Notes: a model not told the origin generated them from the sequence alone. Shown: positions 1-9,079, counted from the first letter of the stretch. The stretch: DNA of 64,000 bases from Flammeovirgaceae bacterium (GCA_020635915.1 JACJYU010000003.1:124001-188000), one strand, 5' to 3'. Program-made: numbers and translations.

Positions 1-2949
1 GTATCGCTCCAGGAGGATGTTACCCAACTGAGCGAAGTGGTGGTGAGCGCCCTTGGCTTTGAACAAAACAAGGACAAGCTTGGCTCGACCAGTGCAGTGA
101 TAAGCGCAGAAGACGTATCTAGGTCGGGTGAAACGGGTTTGTTGAACGGCATGGCCGGGAAAGCGGCCGGGGTCCGCATTGCCAGGTCAAACGGTGACCC
201 GGGTGCAGGATCTACCATCCAGATCAGGGGCGCCAACACCATTACAGGATCGTCCGCGCCACTTTTCATCGTGGACGGCATCCCGGTGAGCAACTCAAGC
301 CTTGTGGGAAATAGCGGCTCTCGTGCAGGTGGCACTTCCGAACAATCGAGGATCAATGACCTTAACCCAGAGGATATTGAGTCCATCCAGGTGTTGAAAG
401 GGGCTTCGGCAGCGGCCTTGTGGGGTTCCCGTGCAGCCAACGGTGTGGTGGTGATCACCACCAAGAAAGGGAAGGCTGGGGACAAGATGAACATCTCTTT
501 TAGCTCTACCTATTCCGTGGATGAAATCAACAGGAGGCATCCCATGCAGGACAAATTCGGGCAAGGCAATAACGGGGTGTATATACCTACTGGAAGCGGT
601 TCGGACCGCTCGTGGGGGGACAGGATAGCGGACCGCTCCGGGGAGCCGGACGCATTGAACACCACTGGCCGTTATTTCGAAGCCGAAGATGGTACAAAGT
701 ACTATAGGATAACACAAAAAAACTCCAAGGAAACTTTCCTGAACGAGAATTTTGATGCCGTCTTCCATAAAGGGCACTACTGGGAAAATTCACTTTCCAT
801 TAGTGGCGGGGGCGATAAGTCTACCTATTATTTTAGCCTGGGCGATCTCGACCAGAAGGGCATAGTGCGCAACGCTGACTACCGCAGGACCACTTTGCGC
901 CTTAACTCGGCCACCCAATTCAACGATTGGATGTCCATTTCCTCCAAAGCCACTTATGCGCACACTTCCTCCAATAGGATACAGCAGAGTTCCAACGTGA
1001 ATGGGCTTTACCTGGGGCTCTTGCGCAGTGCGCCCGACTTCGATATCCGCGATTACAAAGGCACCTACTATGACGATAATGGGAATGCTTTCCCCGGGCG
1101 CCAGCGAACCTATAGAAGGTACTTGGGTGAAAATATCAACGCTACCTACAACAACCCGTTGTGGACCATAAACGAACTTAAAAACCCCAGCGTGGTGGAC
1201 CGTTTTATCGTGTCTTCCGAAATGACCATTTCACCCCTTAGCTGGATGGATGTGATTTTGAGGGGAGGGGTGGACAGCTATACGGACCGCAGGGAGCGGT
1301 ATTTTCCCATGGGGTCTGCTGGCAACGTGCCTTCATTGGGCGAATTTGATGCGGAGAACTTCAAGGAGACCGAGGTCAACTTTGATGGTATCGTTAGGGC
1401 GACCCGTTCCCTGACCAGCGACATCAACTTAAATGCCACAGTGGGGTGGAACATCAATGATAGGAAATATGACCGTGACCGTGTGGATGCCCAACAATTC
1501 CTTATCAATACGGACCTGAGGAGCTTTAGCAATTCAACGCTTTTTTTCCCTGACAACACCATTACCCATAGGAGGTCCAACAGGCTCTATTCCGTATTGT
1601 CGTTTGACTTTTACGATCAGGTATTCCTGAACCTGAACGGAAGCCAGGAGGCGGCCTCGACCATATCCGGCACGTTCTTTTATCCGGCAGCCGATGTGGC
1701 ATGGCAGTTTACCAAATTGCCCACCCTTGCCCAAAGCCCGGTGCTTTCATTTGGAAAGCTGAGGCTTGCCTATGGCCAGGTAGGGGTGGAGCCACCGCCC
1801 TATCGCGATAAAACCACCTACGAAAGTTTTTCCTACAATGCCTATGACGATGGGCTTGACCCTCTCCTCTATGGTGGCGGTTTTAGGTACAATGACGATA
1901 AGGGCAACCCCAACCTTAAACCGGAAGTGAAGACGGAATTTGAGGTTGGTACTGACCTTCGCCTGTTCAACAACAAACTGGGGATCGGGTTTACCTATTA
2001 TTCAAACGAGATCAACGATTTGCTCTTTGAGGTAGGCTTGTCCCCATCTTCAGGGTTCAACAGCTTGTTTGCCAATGCGGGTACAATGACCAATAAAGGG
2101 ATTGAGTTGGATATGAACTACACCATATTCAAAAACCGTGATTGGAAGTTTGATATCTACGGCAACTACAACGACAACAAGAACGAAGTGACCGACTTGC
2201 AGGGAACCGCTTCCATCGAATTGACCACCCAATCGATAAGTTCACGGGCGGTACAAGGGTATCCACTTGGCGTTTTATGGGCCACCAGGGCGCAGCGCAA
2301 TGCAGATGGTTCCCTGGCCCTGGATGCCAATGGGTTCCCCCAAATCGATCCTGACCAGGGTGTCGTAGGCGACCCTAACCCGGATTGGAGGGGCGGCCTT
2401 GGTTTTACTGCGGCATACAAAGGCCTTTCCATGAACGTATTGTTTGAGACCTACCAGGGGGCCGATTATGCAGACAGGACCCGTTTTGTGTTGTACCAGT
2501 TTGGTACCCATGCAGACGTGGGCAATGAAGTGACCTTGACGCAAGACCTCGTCAACTCTGCCGGCACCGTGTTCACCGCTGGAACTACAGTGAGGGGCAA
2601 CATTGAAGACTTCGGTGCTGGCCCCGTACTCAAAGACCAGCAATGGTACACTACCCTGGGTGGTGGCCTGGGTGGGTCTGCCATCAACGAGTTTGCCATC
2701 AGCGATGGCTCCTGGACACGGTTGAGGGAAATAAGCCTCAATTATACCCTAAGGAATGAATTTGTAAAGCGGATGAAATTGTCTTCCGTGGAACTCGGGG
2801 TGTCTGGCAGGAACCTTAAACTGTGGACAAAAGTCAAAGGTATTGACCCGGAAATAAACCAGTCTGGAGTCGACAACGGGTTTGGTATAGACTATTTCAC
2901 CAACCCCAGCACGCGTTCGTTCGTGTTTTCACTAAAAGTTAACTATTAA
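1..2949 (+). CDS. SusC/RagA-type TonB-dependent outer-membrane receptor, 5' partial
   Basis: This is the larger part of a SusC-like TonB-dependent transporter. Such proteins form a 22-strand outer-membrane barrel that imports oligomers bound by a SusD lipoprotein, driven by TonB/ExbBD. The frame is open from base 1, so the start, signal peptide and most of the N-terminal carboxypeptidase-like domain lie outside the window; the GTG at 37 is not a real start. The visible part opens with the family hallmark LSEVVVSALG, followed by the plug domain (IRGANTITGSSAPLFIVDG, then INDLNPEDIESIQVLKGASA). The rest is barrel with many aromatic beta strands and a C-terminal VFSLKVNY that ends in an aromatic residue, as expected for BAM insertion. 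The SusD partner starts 4 bp after the stop. The substrate cannot be read from the sequence. Confidence 0.95.
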   Translation, partial: VSLQEDVTQLSEVVVSALGFEQNKDKLGSTSAVISAEDVSRSGETGLLNGMAGKAAGVRIARSNGDPGAGSTIQIRGANTITGSSAPLFIVDGIPVSNSSLVGNSGSRAGGTSEQSRINDLNPEDIESIQVLKGASAAALWGSRAANGVVVITTKKGKAGDKMNISFSSTYSVDEINRRHPMQDKFGQGNNGVYIPTGSGSDRSWGDRIADRSGEPDALNTTGRYFEAEDGTKYYRITQKNSKETFLNENFDAVFHKGHYWENSLSISGGGDKSTYYFSLGDLDQKGIVRNADYRRTTLRLNSATQFNDWMSISSKATYAHTSSNRIQQSSNVNGLYLGLLRSAPDFDIRDYKGTYYDDNGNAFPGRQRTYRRYLGENINATYNNPLWTINELKNPSVVDRFIVSSEMTISPLSWMDVILRGGVDSYTDRRERYFPMGSAGNVPSLGEFDAENFKETEVNFDGIVRATRSLTSDINLNATVGWNINDRKYDRDRVDAQQFLINTDLRSFSNSTLFFPDNTITHRRSNRLYSVLSFDFYDQVFLNLNGSQEAASTISGTFFYPAADVAWQFTKLPTLAQSPVLSFGKLRLAYGQVGVEPPPYRDKTTYESFSYNAYDDGLDPLLYGGGFRYNDDKGNPNLKPEVKTEFEVGTDLRLFNNKLGIGFTYYSNEINDLLFEVGLSPSSGFNSLFANAGTMTNKGIELDMNYTIFKNRDWKFDIYGNYNDNKNEVTDLQGTASIELTTQSISSRAVQGYPLGVLWATRAQRNADGSLALDANGFPQIDPDQGVVGDPNPDWRGGLGFTAAYKGLSMNVLFETYQGADYADRTRFVLYQFGTHADVGNEVTLTQDLVNSAGTVFTAGTTVRGNIEDFGAGPVLKDQQWYTTLGGGLGGSAINEFAISDGSWTRLREISLNYTLRNEFVKRMKLSSVELGVSGRNLKLWTKVKGIDPEINQSGVDNGFGIDYFTNPSTRSFVFSLKVNY

Positions 2950-2953
2950 CGAT

Positions 2954-4357
2954 ATGAAAAAGATATTTCTTATTTTGATACCCCTCCTGATGTTCACGCG
3001 GTGTGAAAATATCCTGGAGGACATAAATGTAAACCCCAACAACCCGGTGAATGCCCCTGCGCAATTGCTGCTTATCGGGGCGGAACTGGCGGACATCACC
3101 GTGCAGGTAAGCCATTTGCAGCGCATCTCCGGGATGTGGTCAGGGCAGTACAAAGGGGTGACCCTTCTCTACGGTAGTTTGAACAACTATAACATAAGCA
3201 CCGAAGAGACCAACAGTACGTGGAGCTATATTTACCAGGGTATTGTAAAGCAATGCAGGATCATGCAGTCGGAACTTTCTGATTTTCCCAACTATGTGGG
3301 CATTAGCAAGATCCTGGAAGCCCATGCGGTGGGCACGGCCGCTGAAATATTCGGGGACGTTCCCTATTCACAAGCTTCCGATCCGGAAGAAAAGATAGAC
3401 GACCCCGTGTTTGACAACCAGGCAGCCGTGTTTGCCAGCCTTCAAATATTGCTTGATGGCGCCATTAGCGACTTGAATAGCGTAGCGGGCAACCCAACCA
3501 TCTCCAACGAGATTTTCCACGGTGGAAACAAAACCAAATGGATACAAACCGCCTACACATTGAAGGCGAGGTATTATATGGACACCAAGGACTATGCCAA
3601 TGCCTATTCGGCCGCACAGAATGGCATCAATAGCAGTGCCAATTCCATGAAGTTCAAGCCGGCAGGTACATCCGCCAATGGGGACACCAACCTATTGAAT
3701 ACCTTTATAGGTGAGCGCAACGACTATATGACGTCCGTTGGGACTTTTCTTGAAGGATTGATTGCCCCTGGGGGAAGTTCCAGGAACAATGCGAAGACCA
3801 ATGAGGATGCGCGTTCCAAATACTATAAGATTGTAGGCAGTGCGCCCAACACGGAAAAGGGCGTGGCCAATAAAACCGCCCCCATGCCGTTGGTGACATA
3901 TGAGGAAAACCTTTTGATCCTGGCGGAGGCCGGGGCAAGGACCGTTGACCTGGCCACAGGTTTAGGCTACCTAAATACCCTGAGGGCTTTTTTGGCTTCT
4001 GGCAATGCCTTTGCCAAATTGGCTCCCTCTGACGTGACGCAATACGATGCCTATGTGACTACCGATTTTGATAATGGTGGAATTGAAAACCAGGACAACG
4101 TAGTGCCTTTGAGGGCATTTTTGCGCGAAGTCATTGAAGAGAGGTATGTGACCCTTTATGGTACCTTCGCCCCCTTCAATGATGCCAGAAGGGTAAGGAA
4201 AAGCGATGGCGACCTGACAGTGCCGTTCCCCTTGAATGGTGGCACTTTTACACAATACCCTGAGCGCTTCCCTTATGCCCAGGATGAGTTGAACGCTAAC
4301 AGCAATGCACCTTCCCCCGAACCTGGGATATTTGCGGTGACAGCGGTAAATAAATGA
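2954..4357 (+). CDS. SusD/RagB-like nutrient-binding outer-membrane lipoprotein
   Basis: This is the surface lipoprotein partner of the upstream SusC, 467 aa, of the SusD-like type that usually pairs with RagA-like receptors. The N terminus is a lipoprotein signal (MKKIFLILIPLLMFTRC, lipid Cys about residue 17), followed by the typical ENILEDINVNPNNP start of the mature protein. The helical TPR-like core includes an SWSYIYQGIV-like stretch and YTLKARYYMD, and the C-terminal half carries EENLLILAEAGART and REVIEERYVTLYG, where SusD proteins normally have EvxfIrAEA and RxELxxEG. It is translated with SusC from a 4-bp gap, and a strong terminator follows, so susCD form a unit. No glycoside hydrolase or sulfatase is adjacent, so a peptide or other ligand is as likely as a glycan. 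Confidence 0.93.
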   Translation: MKKIFLILIPLLMFTRCENILEDINVNPNNPVNAPAQLLLIGAELADITVQVSHLQRISGMWSGQYKGVTLLYGSLNNYNISTEETNSTWSYIYQGIVKQCRIMQSELSDFPNYVGISKILEAHAVGTAAEIFGDVPYSQASDPEEKIDDPVFDNQAAVFASLQILLDGAISDLNSVAGNPTISNEIFHGGNKTKWIQTAYTLKARYYMDTKDYANAYSAAQNGINSSANSMKFKPAGTSANGDTNLLNTFIGERNDYMTSVGTFLEGLIAPGGSSRNNAKTNEDARSKYYKIVGSAPNTEKGVANKTAPMPLVTYEENLLILAEAGARTVDLATGLGYLNTLRAFLASGNAFAKLAPSDVTQYDAYVTTDFDNGGIENQDNVVPLRAFLREVIEERYVTLYGTFAPFNDARRVRKSDGDLTVPFPLNGGTFTQYPERFPYAQDELNANSNAPSPEPGIFAVTAVNK

Positions 4358-4375
4358 TCTATTGATTGTCTTAAG

Positions 4376-4409
4376 AAAAAGGGCGGCCCACACCAGGCCG
4401 CCCTTTTTT
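4376..4409 (+). terminator. Rho-independent terminator after the SusCD unit
   Basis: The hairpin has arms GGGCGGCC (4381-4388) and GGCCGCCC (4396-4403) with a 7-nt loop. It is preceded by five A and followed by six T. The perfect GC stem plus U tract directly after the susD stop makes this the clearest terminator in the window, and the flanking A run may let it act in both directions. Confidence 0.93.
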
Positions 4410-4516
4410 AATGTCTAAGCCCTGTAATTCCCTGTTCAGCCTCCGTATTTACCGATCGACATTATCATGTAGGCAGATGCCCCAAAAAAATACATTTTTG
4501 GGTTTCTTAGTTGAGT

Positions 4517-6721
4517 ATGAGGCCTTATTTCCTGCTGTTGTTATTGATTGGGGGCTGCCCCGCATGGGCACAACCGGCCACTGGCAACGAATACAGCCTT
4601 AAAATAAAACGCGCCACCAGTGAGGTTAAAATTGATGGCATCCTGGACGATGGTCCGTGGGCGGAGGCCGAAAGTGCCGGTGGATTCTGGCTCAATGCGC
4701 CCTCCGACAACTCCCCGGCAGGCAACCCCACTATCGTAAAGGCCACCTATGACGACAAAAACCTTTACATCGCGGCATTGATGAAAGGGCCGGACAGGTA
4801 TGTCATCCAATCGTTGAAAAGGGATGGCGACCTGGAATCCAGTGACTCCTTTGGGGTGCTGCTCGACCCTATAGGGCAAAAGTCGCTTGGCTATTCCTTT
4901 GGCGTGAACGTGGGCGGGGCGCAAACGGAGGCCATGGTGTCCGCGGCCCAAGGGCAATTTGTGAAATCGGTAGACCCTTCGTGGGACGTGCGGTGGTATT
5001 CGGAAGTGGGCAAGGCCGATGGGGGATGGGTGGTGGAGATGGCCATCCCCTTTAAAAGCATCCGGTTCAAAAAAGGGGCAACCCATTGGAGGATCAACTT
5101 TTGGCGCAACGACCGGCAGGCCAACGAACGCCATGTATGGGCAAAGGTGCCCGTGCAGTTTTCCCCCACGGACCTCGGCTTTACTGGGTTGCTGGAATGG
5201 GACAGCGCCCCAGAGCCCACAGGCATGAACATTTCCGTCACGCCCTATGCGTTGGGGGCGGTGACAAAGGATTTTGAAAAAGGCACGCCAGCAAAAAGCG
5301 ATTTCGACTTCGGGGGGGAGGCCAAAGTGGGGCTGTCGCCCACGCTGAACCTGGACCTCACCCTCAACCCCGATTTTTCCCAAACAGACGTGGACCAGCA
5401 GGTCACCAACCTGTCCCGCTTTTCGATTTTCTTTCCTGAGCGCAGGCAGTTCTTCCTGGAAAATGCGGATGTGTTCACCAACTTTGGCGCCTATCCCGAT
5501 GCGCCCTTCTTTTCCAGGAGGATTGGGCTGGATCCCGCTGGCAATAAAATACCCATTTCCTATGGTGCTCGGGTCAGCGGCAACCTCGACCGCAACTGGA
5601 GGGTGGGCGTGCTCAATGCGCAAACCAAAAGCGACTCCGTATCGCCTGCCCAAAATTATACCGCGGCAGCTTTGCACAGGCGTGTGCTCAAAAGGTCCAC
5701 GGTGCGCGCCTTGTTTGTCAACCGGCAGTCCATTATGGACGGGGAGCTGAACAAAACGGACTATGGCCGCAATGCCACCATGGAGTTTGAATACCTGTCA
5801 GAAGATGGCAGGTGGGTGGGGAAGGCCGGCTACAACCATGCCTTCAAAGAAGGGGCCACCCGTGACAACCAGTTTATTGTGGGCAGGGCAGGGTATAACG
5901 GCAGGTTGTTCCAGGCCAGCTACGAATGGCAGCGCATGGGCGAAAACTATACGGCCGATATGGGGTTTGTGGGAAGGCTGAACAACTATGACCCGGTAAA
6001 CAAGGTGGTGGTGCCCATTGGGTACACCAAGTCCTCCACCAACCTCGACTACAGTTGGTACCCCCTGGGCAAAAAGGTGATACGCCATTGGATCGGGCTG
6101 GAAAACTATGTGCACTGGGTGCGGCATGGCGTGCTCAACGAGTCTTATACCCGGCTGCGCTACTTCTTCTTCTTTAGGAACACCAGTCAGTTGCGGTTCA
6201 GGCTGAACAACAACTATGTCAACCTGATCTTCCCTTTCCAACTCACCGAGGGGGCGCCCCTGCCGGTGGGGGACTACAACTTCACGGAGTTTAACATTCA
6301 GCTTAATTCGGATTTGAGAAGGAAACTGAACGTGGAATTGTTTGCGGTGAGCGGATCGTACTACACCGGCACAAAAACCACCGTGCGCACCGACATCAAC
6401 TACAGGGTGCAGCCCTGGGGCAACTTCTCCATGGGCTTTGAAATGAACGACATCAAGTTGGGCGCCCCCTATGGAAGCGCCAGGCTATGGCTGGTCAACC
6501 CCAAGCTGGAGGTCAACTTCACCAACAACCTGTTTTGGACCACCTTTTTGCAATACAATACCCAAGCCGACAACTTCAATGTCAACAGCCGGGTGCAATG
6601 GCGCTACCGGCCCATGAGCGATATCTTTCTTGTATATACCGACAACTACCTGACGGAAGGCCACTTCGGGCTGAAAAACAGGGCCATAGTCCTTAAGTTC
6701 AACTACTTTTTCCAGTTGTGA
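4517..6721 (+). CDS. DUF5916 outer-membrane protein with N-terminal CBM9-like domain
   Basis: Exported protein of about 734 aa. I start it at ATG 4517 (MRPYFLLLLLIGG, cleaved after WAQ) rather than the TTG two codons upstream, because it gives a clean signal peptide. Residues of about 25-230 match the carbohydrate-binding family 9-like fold seen in DUF5916 proteins (VKIDGILDDGPWAEAE, then YDDKNLYIAA, DSFGVLLDP, WVVEMAIPFKSIRF). The rest matches the DUF5916 region: the LNLDLTLNPDFSQTDVDQQV and RFSIFFPERRQFFLENADVF motifs, then barrel-like alternating strands ending KFNYFFQL. The role is unknown, with likely surface binding of a glycan. Its stop lies 2 bp from the convergent FtsX remnant. Confidence 0.9.
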   Translation: MRPYFLLLLLIGGCPAWAQPATGNEYSLKIKRATSEVKIDGILDDGPWAEAESAGGFWLNAPSDNSPAGNPTIVKATYDDKNLYIAALMKGPDRYVIQSLKRDGDLESSDSFGVLLDPIGQKSLGYSFGVNVGGAQTEAMVSAAQGQFVKSVDPSWDVRWYSEVGKADGGWVVEMAIPFKSIRFKKGATHWRINFWRNDRQANERHVWAKVPVQFSPTDLGFTGLLEWDSAPEPTGMNISVTPYALGAVTKDFEKGTPAKSDFDFGGEAKVGLSPTLNLDLTLNPDFSQTDVDQQVTNLSRFSIFFPERRQFFLENADVFTNFGAYPDAPFFSRRIGLDPAGNKIPISYGARVSGNLDRNWRVGVLNAQTKSDSVSPAQNYTAAALHRRVLKRSTVRALFVNRQSIMDGELNKTDYGRNATMEFEYLSEDGRWVGKAGYNHAFKEGATRDNQFIVGRAGYNGRLFQASYEWQRMGENYTADMGFVGRLNNYDPVNKVVVPIGYTKSSTNLDYSWYPLGKKVIRHWIGLENYVHWVRHGVLNESYTRLRYFFFFRNTSQLRFRLNNNYVNLIFPFQLTEGAPLPVGDYNFTEFNIQLNSDLRRKLNVELFAVSGSYYTGTKTTVRTDINYRVQPWGNFSMGFEMNDIKLGAPYGSARLWLVNPKLEVNFTNNLFWTTFLQYNTQADNFNVNSRVQWRYRPMSDIFLVYTDNYLTEGHFGLKNRAIVLKFNYFFQL

Positions 6722-6723
6722 CC

Positions 6724-6960
6724 TTATTCCGATCTTAAACTTTTAACCGGATTTGTCATAGCTGTTTTTACACTTTGAAAGCCAACCGTAGCCAATGAAA
6801 CAATCATGGCCAAAACGGCTGCCAAGGCCAAGGTCCAGGTGCTGATGTCAACCCTGAACGAAAACCCTTCAAGCCATTTGCTCATGGCAAACCAACTGAG
6901 CGGCAACGAAATCATACTGGCGAGGGCGACAAGCAATAAAAGTATAAGGTTACAGGATTT
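6724..6960 (-). pseudogene. C-terminal remnant of an FtsX/MacB-type ABC permease
   Basis: The reverse strand reads 78 codons plus stop with no plausible start: hydrophobic LILLLLVALASMISLPLSW, then a second membrane segment and the ending NPVKSLRSE. That ending is the standard last helix of Bacteroidota FtsX-like permeases; the two permease loci elsewhere in this window end NPVNSLRDE and NPAKTLKDN. The frame closes with a stop at 6961-6963, exactly where base composition changes to the AT-rich island. The 5' nine tenths of the gene are missing, so I read this as a stump left by insertion or deletion at the island edge. Confidence 0.85.
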
Positions 6961-6974
6961 TCAAAAAGCACTAA

Positions 6975-7012
6975 ATTGTTATAACATTGTTATAACTTTA
7001 TTCGTATATTTG
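6975..7012 (+). promoter_or_regulatory. Tandem operator and promoter of the mazEF-like operon
   Basis: Two perfect tandem copies of the 11-mer ATTGTTATAAC lie at 6975-6985 and 6986-6996. Each contains the 8-bp palindrome GTTATAAC, so two identical dimer sites sit one helical turn apart on the same DNA face. Directly downstream TATATTTG (7005-7012) fits the Bacteroidota -7 consensus TAnnTTTG, 3 bp before the antitoxin ATG, which would imply a very short or absent leader. Antitoxins of the MazE/AbrB fold usually repress their own operon at such sites. The operator role is inference from layout. Confidence 0.7.
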
Positions 7013-7015
7013 AAT

Positions 7016-7309
7016 ATGATTAAGACATTAACATCGGTAGGAAATAGCAAGGCTGTTATTTTACCTTCTGAAATGGTAAAAAAATACAAACTCGAAAAAG
7101 TCGTAATTGAAGAAACAGACGATGGTATATTGATACGCTCAGCAGTCCAGAACACGAATTTTCAAAAAGCCATCGAAAAATTGAGGAAAAACAAAGCAGC
7201 TCTCTACAAAAGAATAGAATCTCAGGCTAATGATCCTGAAACTATAAACTACTATGCTAAGAGTGCCAACAATTTCTCAGATGTTGATCTTGACATTCTT
7301 GAAGAATGA
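7016..7309 (+). CDS. MazE/AbrB-fold antitoxin
   Basis: 97-aa protein beginning MIKTLTSVGNSKAVILPSEMVKKYKL, a typical SpoVT/AbrB (MazE) swapped-hairpin DNA-binding domain. About 45 residues of DNA-binding domain are followed by a charged, probably flexible tail (KAIEKLRKNKAALYKRIES) that would bind the toxin. I chose ATG 7016 although the frame is open further upstream, because the upstream part overlaps the FtsX remnant and the promoter and operator. The stop overlaps the toxin start by 4 bp (ATGA), the usual toxin-antitoxin coupling. The role is neutralising the MazF-like ribonuclease and repressing the operon. The AT-rich base use differs from the chromosomal neighbours, consistent with transfer. 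Confidence 0.88.
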   Translation: MIKTLTSVGNSKAVILPSEMVKKYKLEKVVIEETDDGILIRSAVQNTNFQKAIEKLRKNKAALYKRIESQANDPETINYYAKSANNFSDVDLDILEE

Positions 7310-7641
7310 AGCATGGCGAAGTATGGTTAGTTGATTTTGCCCCAAAAGTTGGGCAAGAGATCGATAAAGTAAGGCCTGCAGTAATTGTGAATCATGATAG
7401 CATGGGAGCTCTTCAATTAAAAGTTGTAGTCCCTATTACAGATGCAGTCCGGTCAATTCGTGATTGGCATGTCCCACTGAATCCATCAAAAGGCAATGGT
7501 ATTTCAAAAGAAAGTGTTGCGGACGGCTTTCAAATTAAATCAATTTCAAAAGAAAGATTTGTTAAGCACTTAGGTTCCTTGTCAGCAAAGGAAATAGAAG
7601 AGGTAAAACTAGGGCTGGTTAAAGTACTGGATTTGCTTTAA
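7306..7641 (+). CDS. mazF: MazF/PemK-family endoribonuclease toxin
   Basis: 111-aa protein with the PemK/MazF signature: MKHGEVWLVDFAPKVGQEIDKVRPAVIVNHD near the start, then VVPITDAVR and the conserved SVADGFQIKSISKERFVKHLGSLS. In the family the R in KVRPAVIV and the SxxxxxQIxxxxxxR segment build the RNA-cutting site; both are present, so the toxin looks intact. MazF enzymes cleave mRNA at short sequence motifs and arrest growth when the antitoxin is lost. It is translationally coupled to the antitoxin by ATGA overlap. It is the only clearly intact stability or stress module of the island, which may help the island persist. Confidence 0.93.
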   Translation: MKHGEVWLVDFAPKVGQEIDKVRPAVIVNHDSMGALQLKVVVPITDAVRSIRDWHVPLNPSKGNGISKESVADGFQIKSISKERFVKHLGSLSAKEIEEVKLGLVKVLDLL

Positions 7642-7708
7642 CTGCGGGTCAGGAACTTATCCCGGAAATTGTTATATAAGACACTGCCTAATTAAGTGTG
7701 TAAGTGCT

Positions 7709-9079
7709 GGTAACGTCTAAGTAACTGCGTAAAGGTCTTATATTTTGCATCTTTCTTCGAAGATAGTTAAAAATTGATTTACGATTATGGGCCAGTTGCG
7801 AATAGGCAAGGTCCATTTCTTAGTGATTTCCCTTAGGGCCAGGTACACGGATTTCATCACCGCCTGATCATCCGGGAATGAAAGTTTGTTATTGGTGTAC
7901 TTACGGATTTTCCCATTTAGGTTTTCGATGATGTTTGTCGTATAGATCAACGTTCTGATTTCGATGGGATAATCAAAGAAGTGCGTAAGGTTATCCCAGT
8001 TGGCCCTCCAGGACTTAATGGCGTGAGGGTATTTTTTACCCCAGCTTTCATCCAACTGATCTAACGCCTGTATGGCCAATTTTTTATTTGGAGCCCCGTA
8101 TACTGTTTTCAAATCAGCTACAAATTGCTTCTTGTCTTTCCATACCACATAGCGCATCGCGTTCCGTATCTGGTGGACAACACATATCTGAGTGACTGAC
8201 TGAGCAAACACGCTGGTGATTGCTTCAGTGAAGCCTTTAAGGTTATCCGTGCTGGTGATTAAGATATCCTCAACGCCCCGGCTTCTTAAATCGGTAAGCA
8301 CACTAACCCAAAATGAGGCGCTCTCATTTTCACCTAACCACATGCCTAACACTTCCTTAAATCCCTGAGCATTAAGGCCTACGGCCAGGTAAATTGTTTT
8401 GTTGATCACCTTTCCATTCTGGCGGACTTTGAACACGATCCCGTCCATCCATACCACGAAGTACACCGAGGAGAGCGGCCTGCTTTGCCACTCCGTCACC
8501 AAGGTATGTACCCGCGATGTCACATTAGAGATGGTCGCATCCGAAACATTTACACCATAGATTTCACGAACTTGAGTTTCAATGTCACGTACACTCATGC
8601 CCCGGGCGTACAAAGAAATGATGATTTCTTCAATGCCTTCCACAAATCGGCTGCGCTTAGGTACCAGTACAGGTTCAAAAGTGCTGTTACGATCGCGGGG
8701 TACTTCGATCTCCAGTTCGCCACGTTTCGTCTTGATCGTCTTGCGTGACTTTCCATTGCGTGAGTTCCCTGAGTTGATACCTTCCGGTGAGTGTTTTGCA
8801 TATCCCAGATGGCCGTCCAGTTCACCCTCCAGCATTTGCTCCATGCCCTTGGTGAATAACTCGTCAATGAAATTGTTGAGATCTTTTGAATCCCTAAATT
8901 GCTTGAGAAACCCAGGAGTGAGCATCTCTTTGAGAAGTGGATGTTGTTCTTGTTTTTTCATTGGTAACTGTGTTTAAAGTTAAGTCTTTAAATGAAACCA
9001 ATTCGGCTGAAAGTGATGTATTCCACATCTCATTCATCAAGGCCGAATCGGGCCTTTACACAGTTTCTTAGACGTTACC
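7709..9079. mobile_element. IS256-family insertion sequence, complete
   Basis: The 1371-bp element is bounded by 29-bp terminal inverted repeats, left 7709-7737 (GGTAACGTCTAAGTAACTGC...) and right 9051-9079 (its complement reads GGTAACGTCTAAGAAACTGT...), with 26 of 29 positions identical. The single transposase gene fills the inside, and its stop touches the left repeat. IS256 elements normally make 8-9 bp target duplications. Here the flanks (TAAGTGCT left, TTATATAA right) do not match, so the original insertion has been rearranged or one flank was lost. The right repeat abuts a copy of the AT-rich repeat that recurs near 13.5-13.9 kb. Confidence 0.9.
7738..8961 (-). CDS. IS256-family (mutator-type) transposase
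   Basis: 407-aa transposase of the IS256/Mutator type. N-terminal helical DNA-binding part (FIDELFTKGMEQMLEGELDGHLGY), the family motif GNSRNGKSRKTIKT, then EVPRDRNSTFEP and GMSVRDIETQVREIYGVNVSDATISNVT. The RNase-H fold catalytic core follows with WMDGIVFKVRQNGKV (first Asp), ILITSTDNLKGFTEA (second Asp) and the TTNIIENLNGKIRKYT region (Glu). Length and all motifs look complete, so it is probably functional. It is transcribed toward the toxin-antitoxin pair. It ends directly at the left terminal repeat. Confidence 0.96.
   Translation of the reverse strand: MKKQEQHPLLKEMLTPGFLKQFRDSKDLNNFIDELFTKGMEQMLEGELDGHLGYAKHSPEGINSGNSRNGKSRKTIKTKRGELEIEVPRDRNSTFEPVLVPKRSRFVEGIEEIIISLYARGMSVRDIETQVREIYGVNVSDATISNVTSRVHTLVTEWQSRPLSSVYFVVWMDGIVFKVRQNGKVINKTIYLAVGLNAQGFKEVLGMWLGENESASFWVSVLTDLRSRGVEDILITSTDNLKGFTEAITSVFAQSVTQICVVHQIRNAMRYVVWKDKKQFVADLKTVYGAPNKKLAIQALDQLDESWGKKYPHAIKSWRANWDNLTHFFDYPIEIRTLIYTTNIIENLNGKIRKYTNNKLSFPDDQAVMKSVYLALREITKKWTLPIRNWPIIVNQFLTIFEERCKI

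Noticed and set aside
37..2949. GTG 37 as the start of SusC
   Set aside because: The frame is open from base 1 and the residues before GTG continue the SusC hallmark; the true start lies upstream of the window.
4541..5677. Long open frame on the minus strand opposite the DUF5916 gene
   Set aside because: It is the antisense shadow of a well-supported gene with a signal peptide; its translation is rich in His, Gly and Pro and shows no motif.
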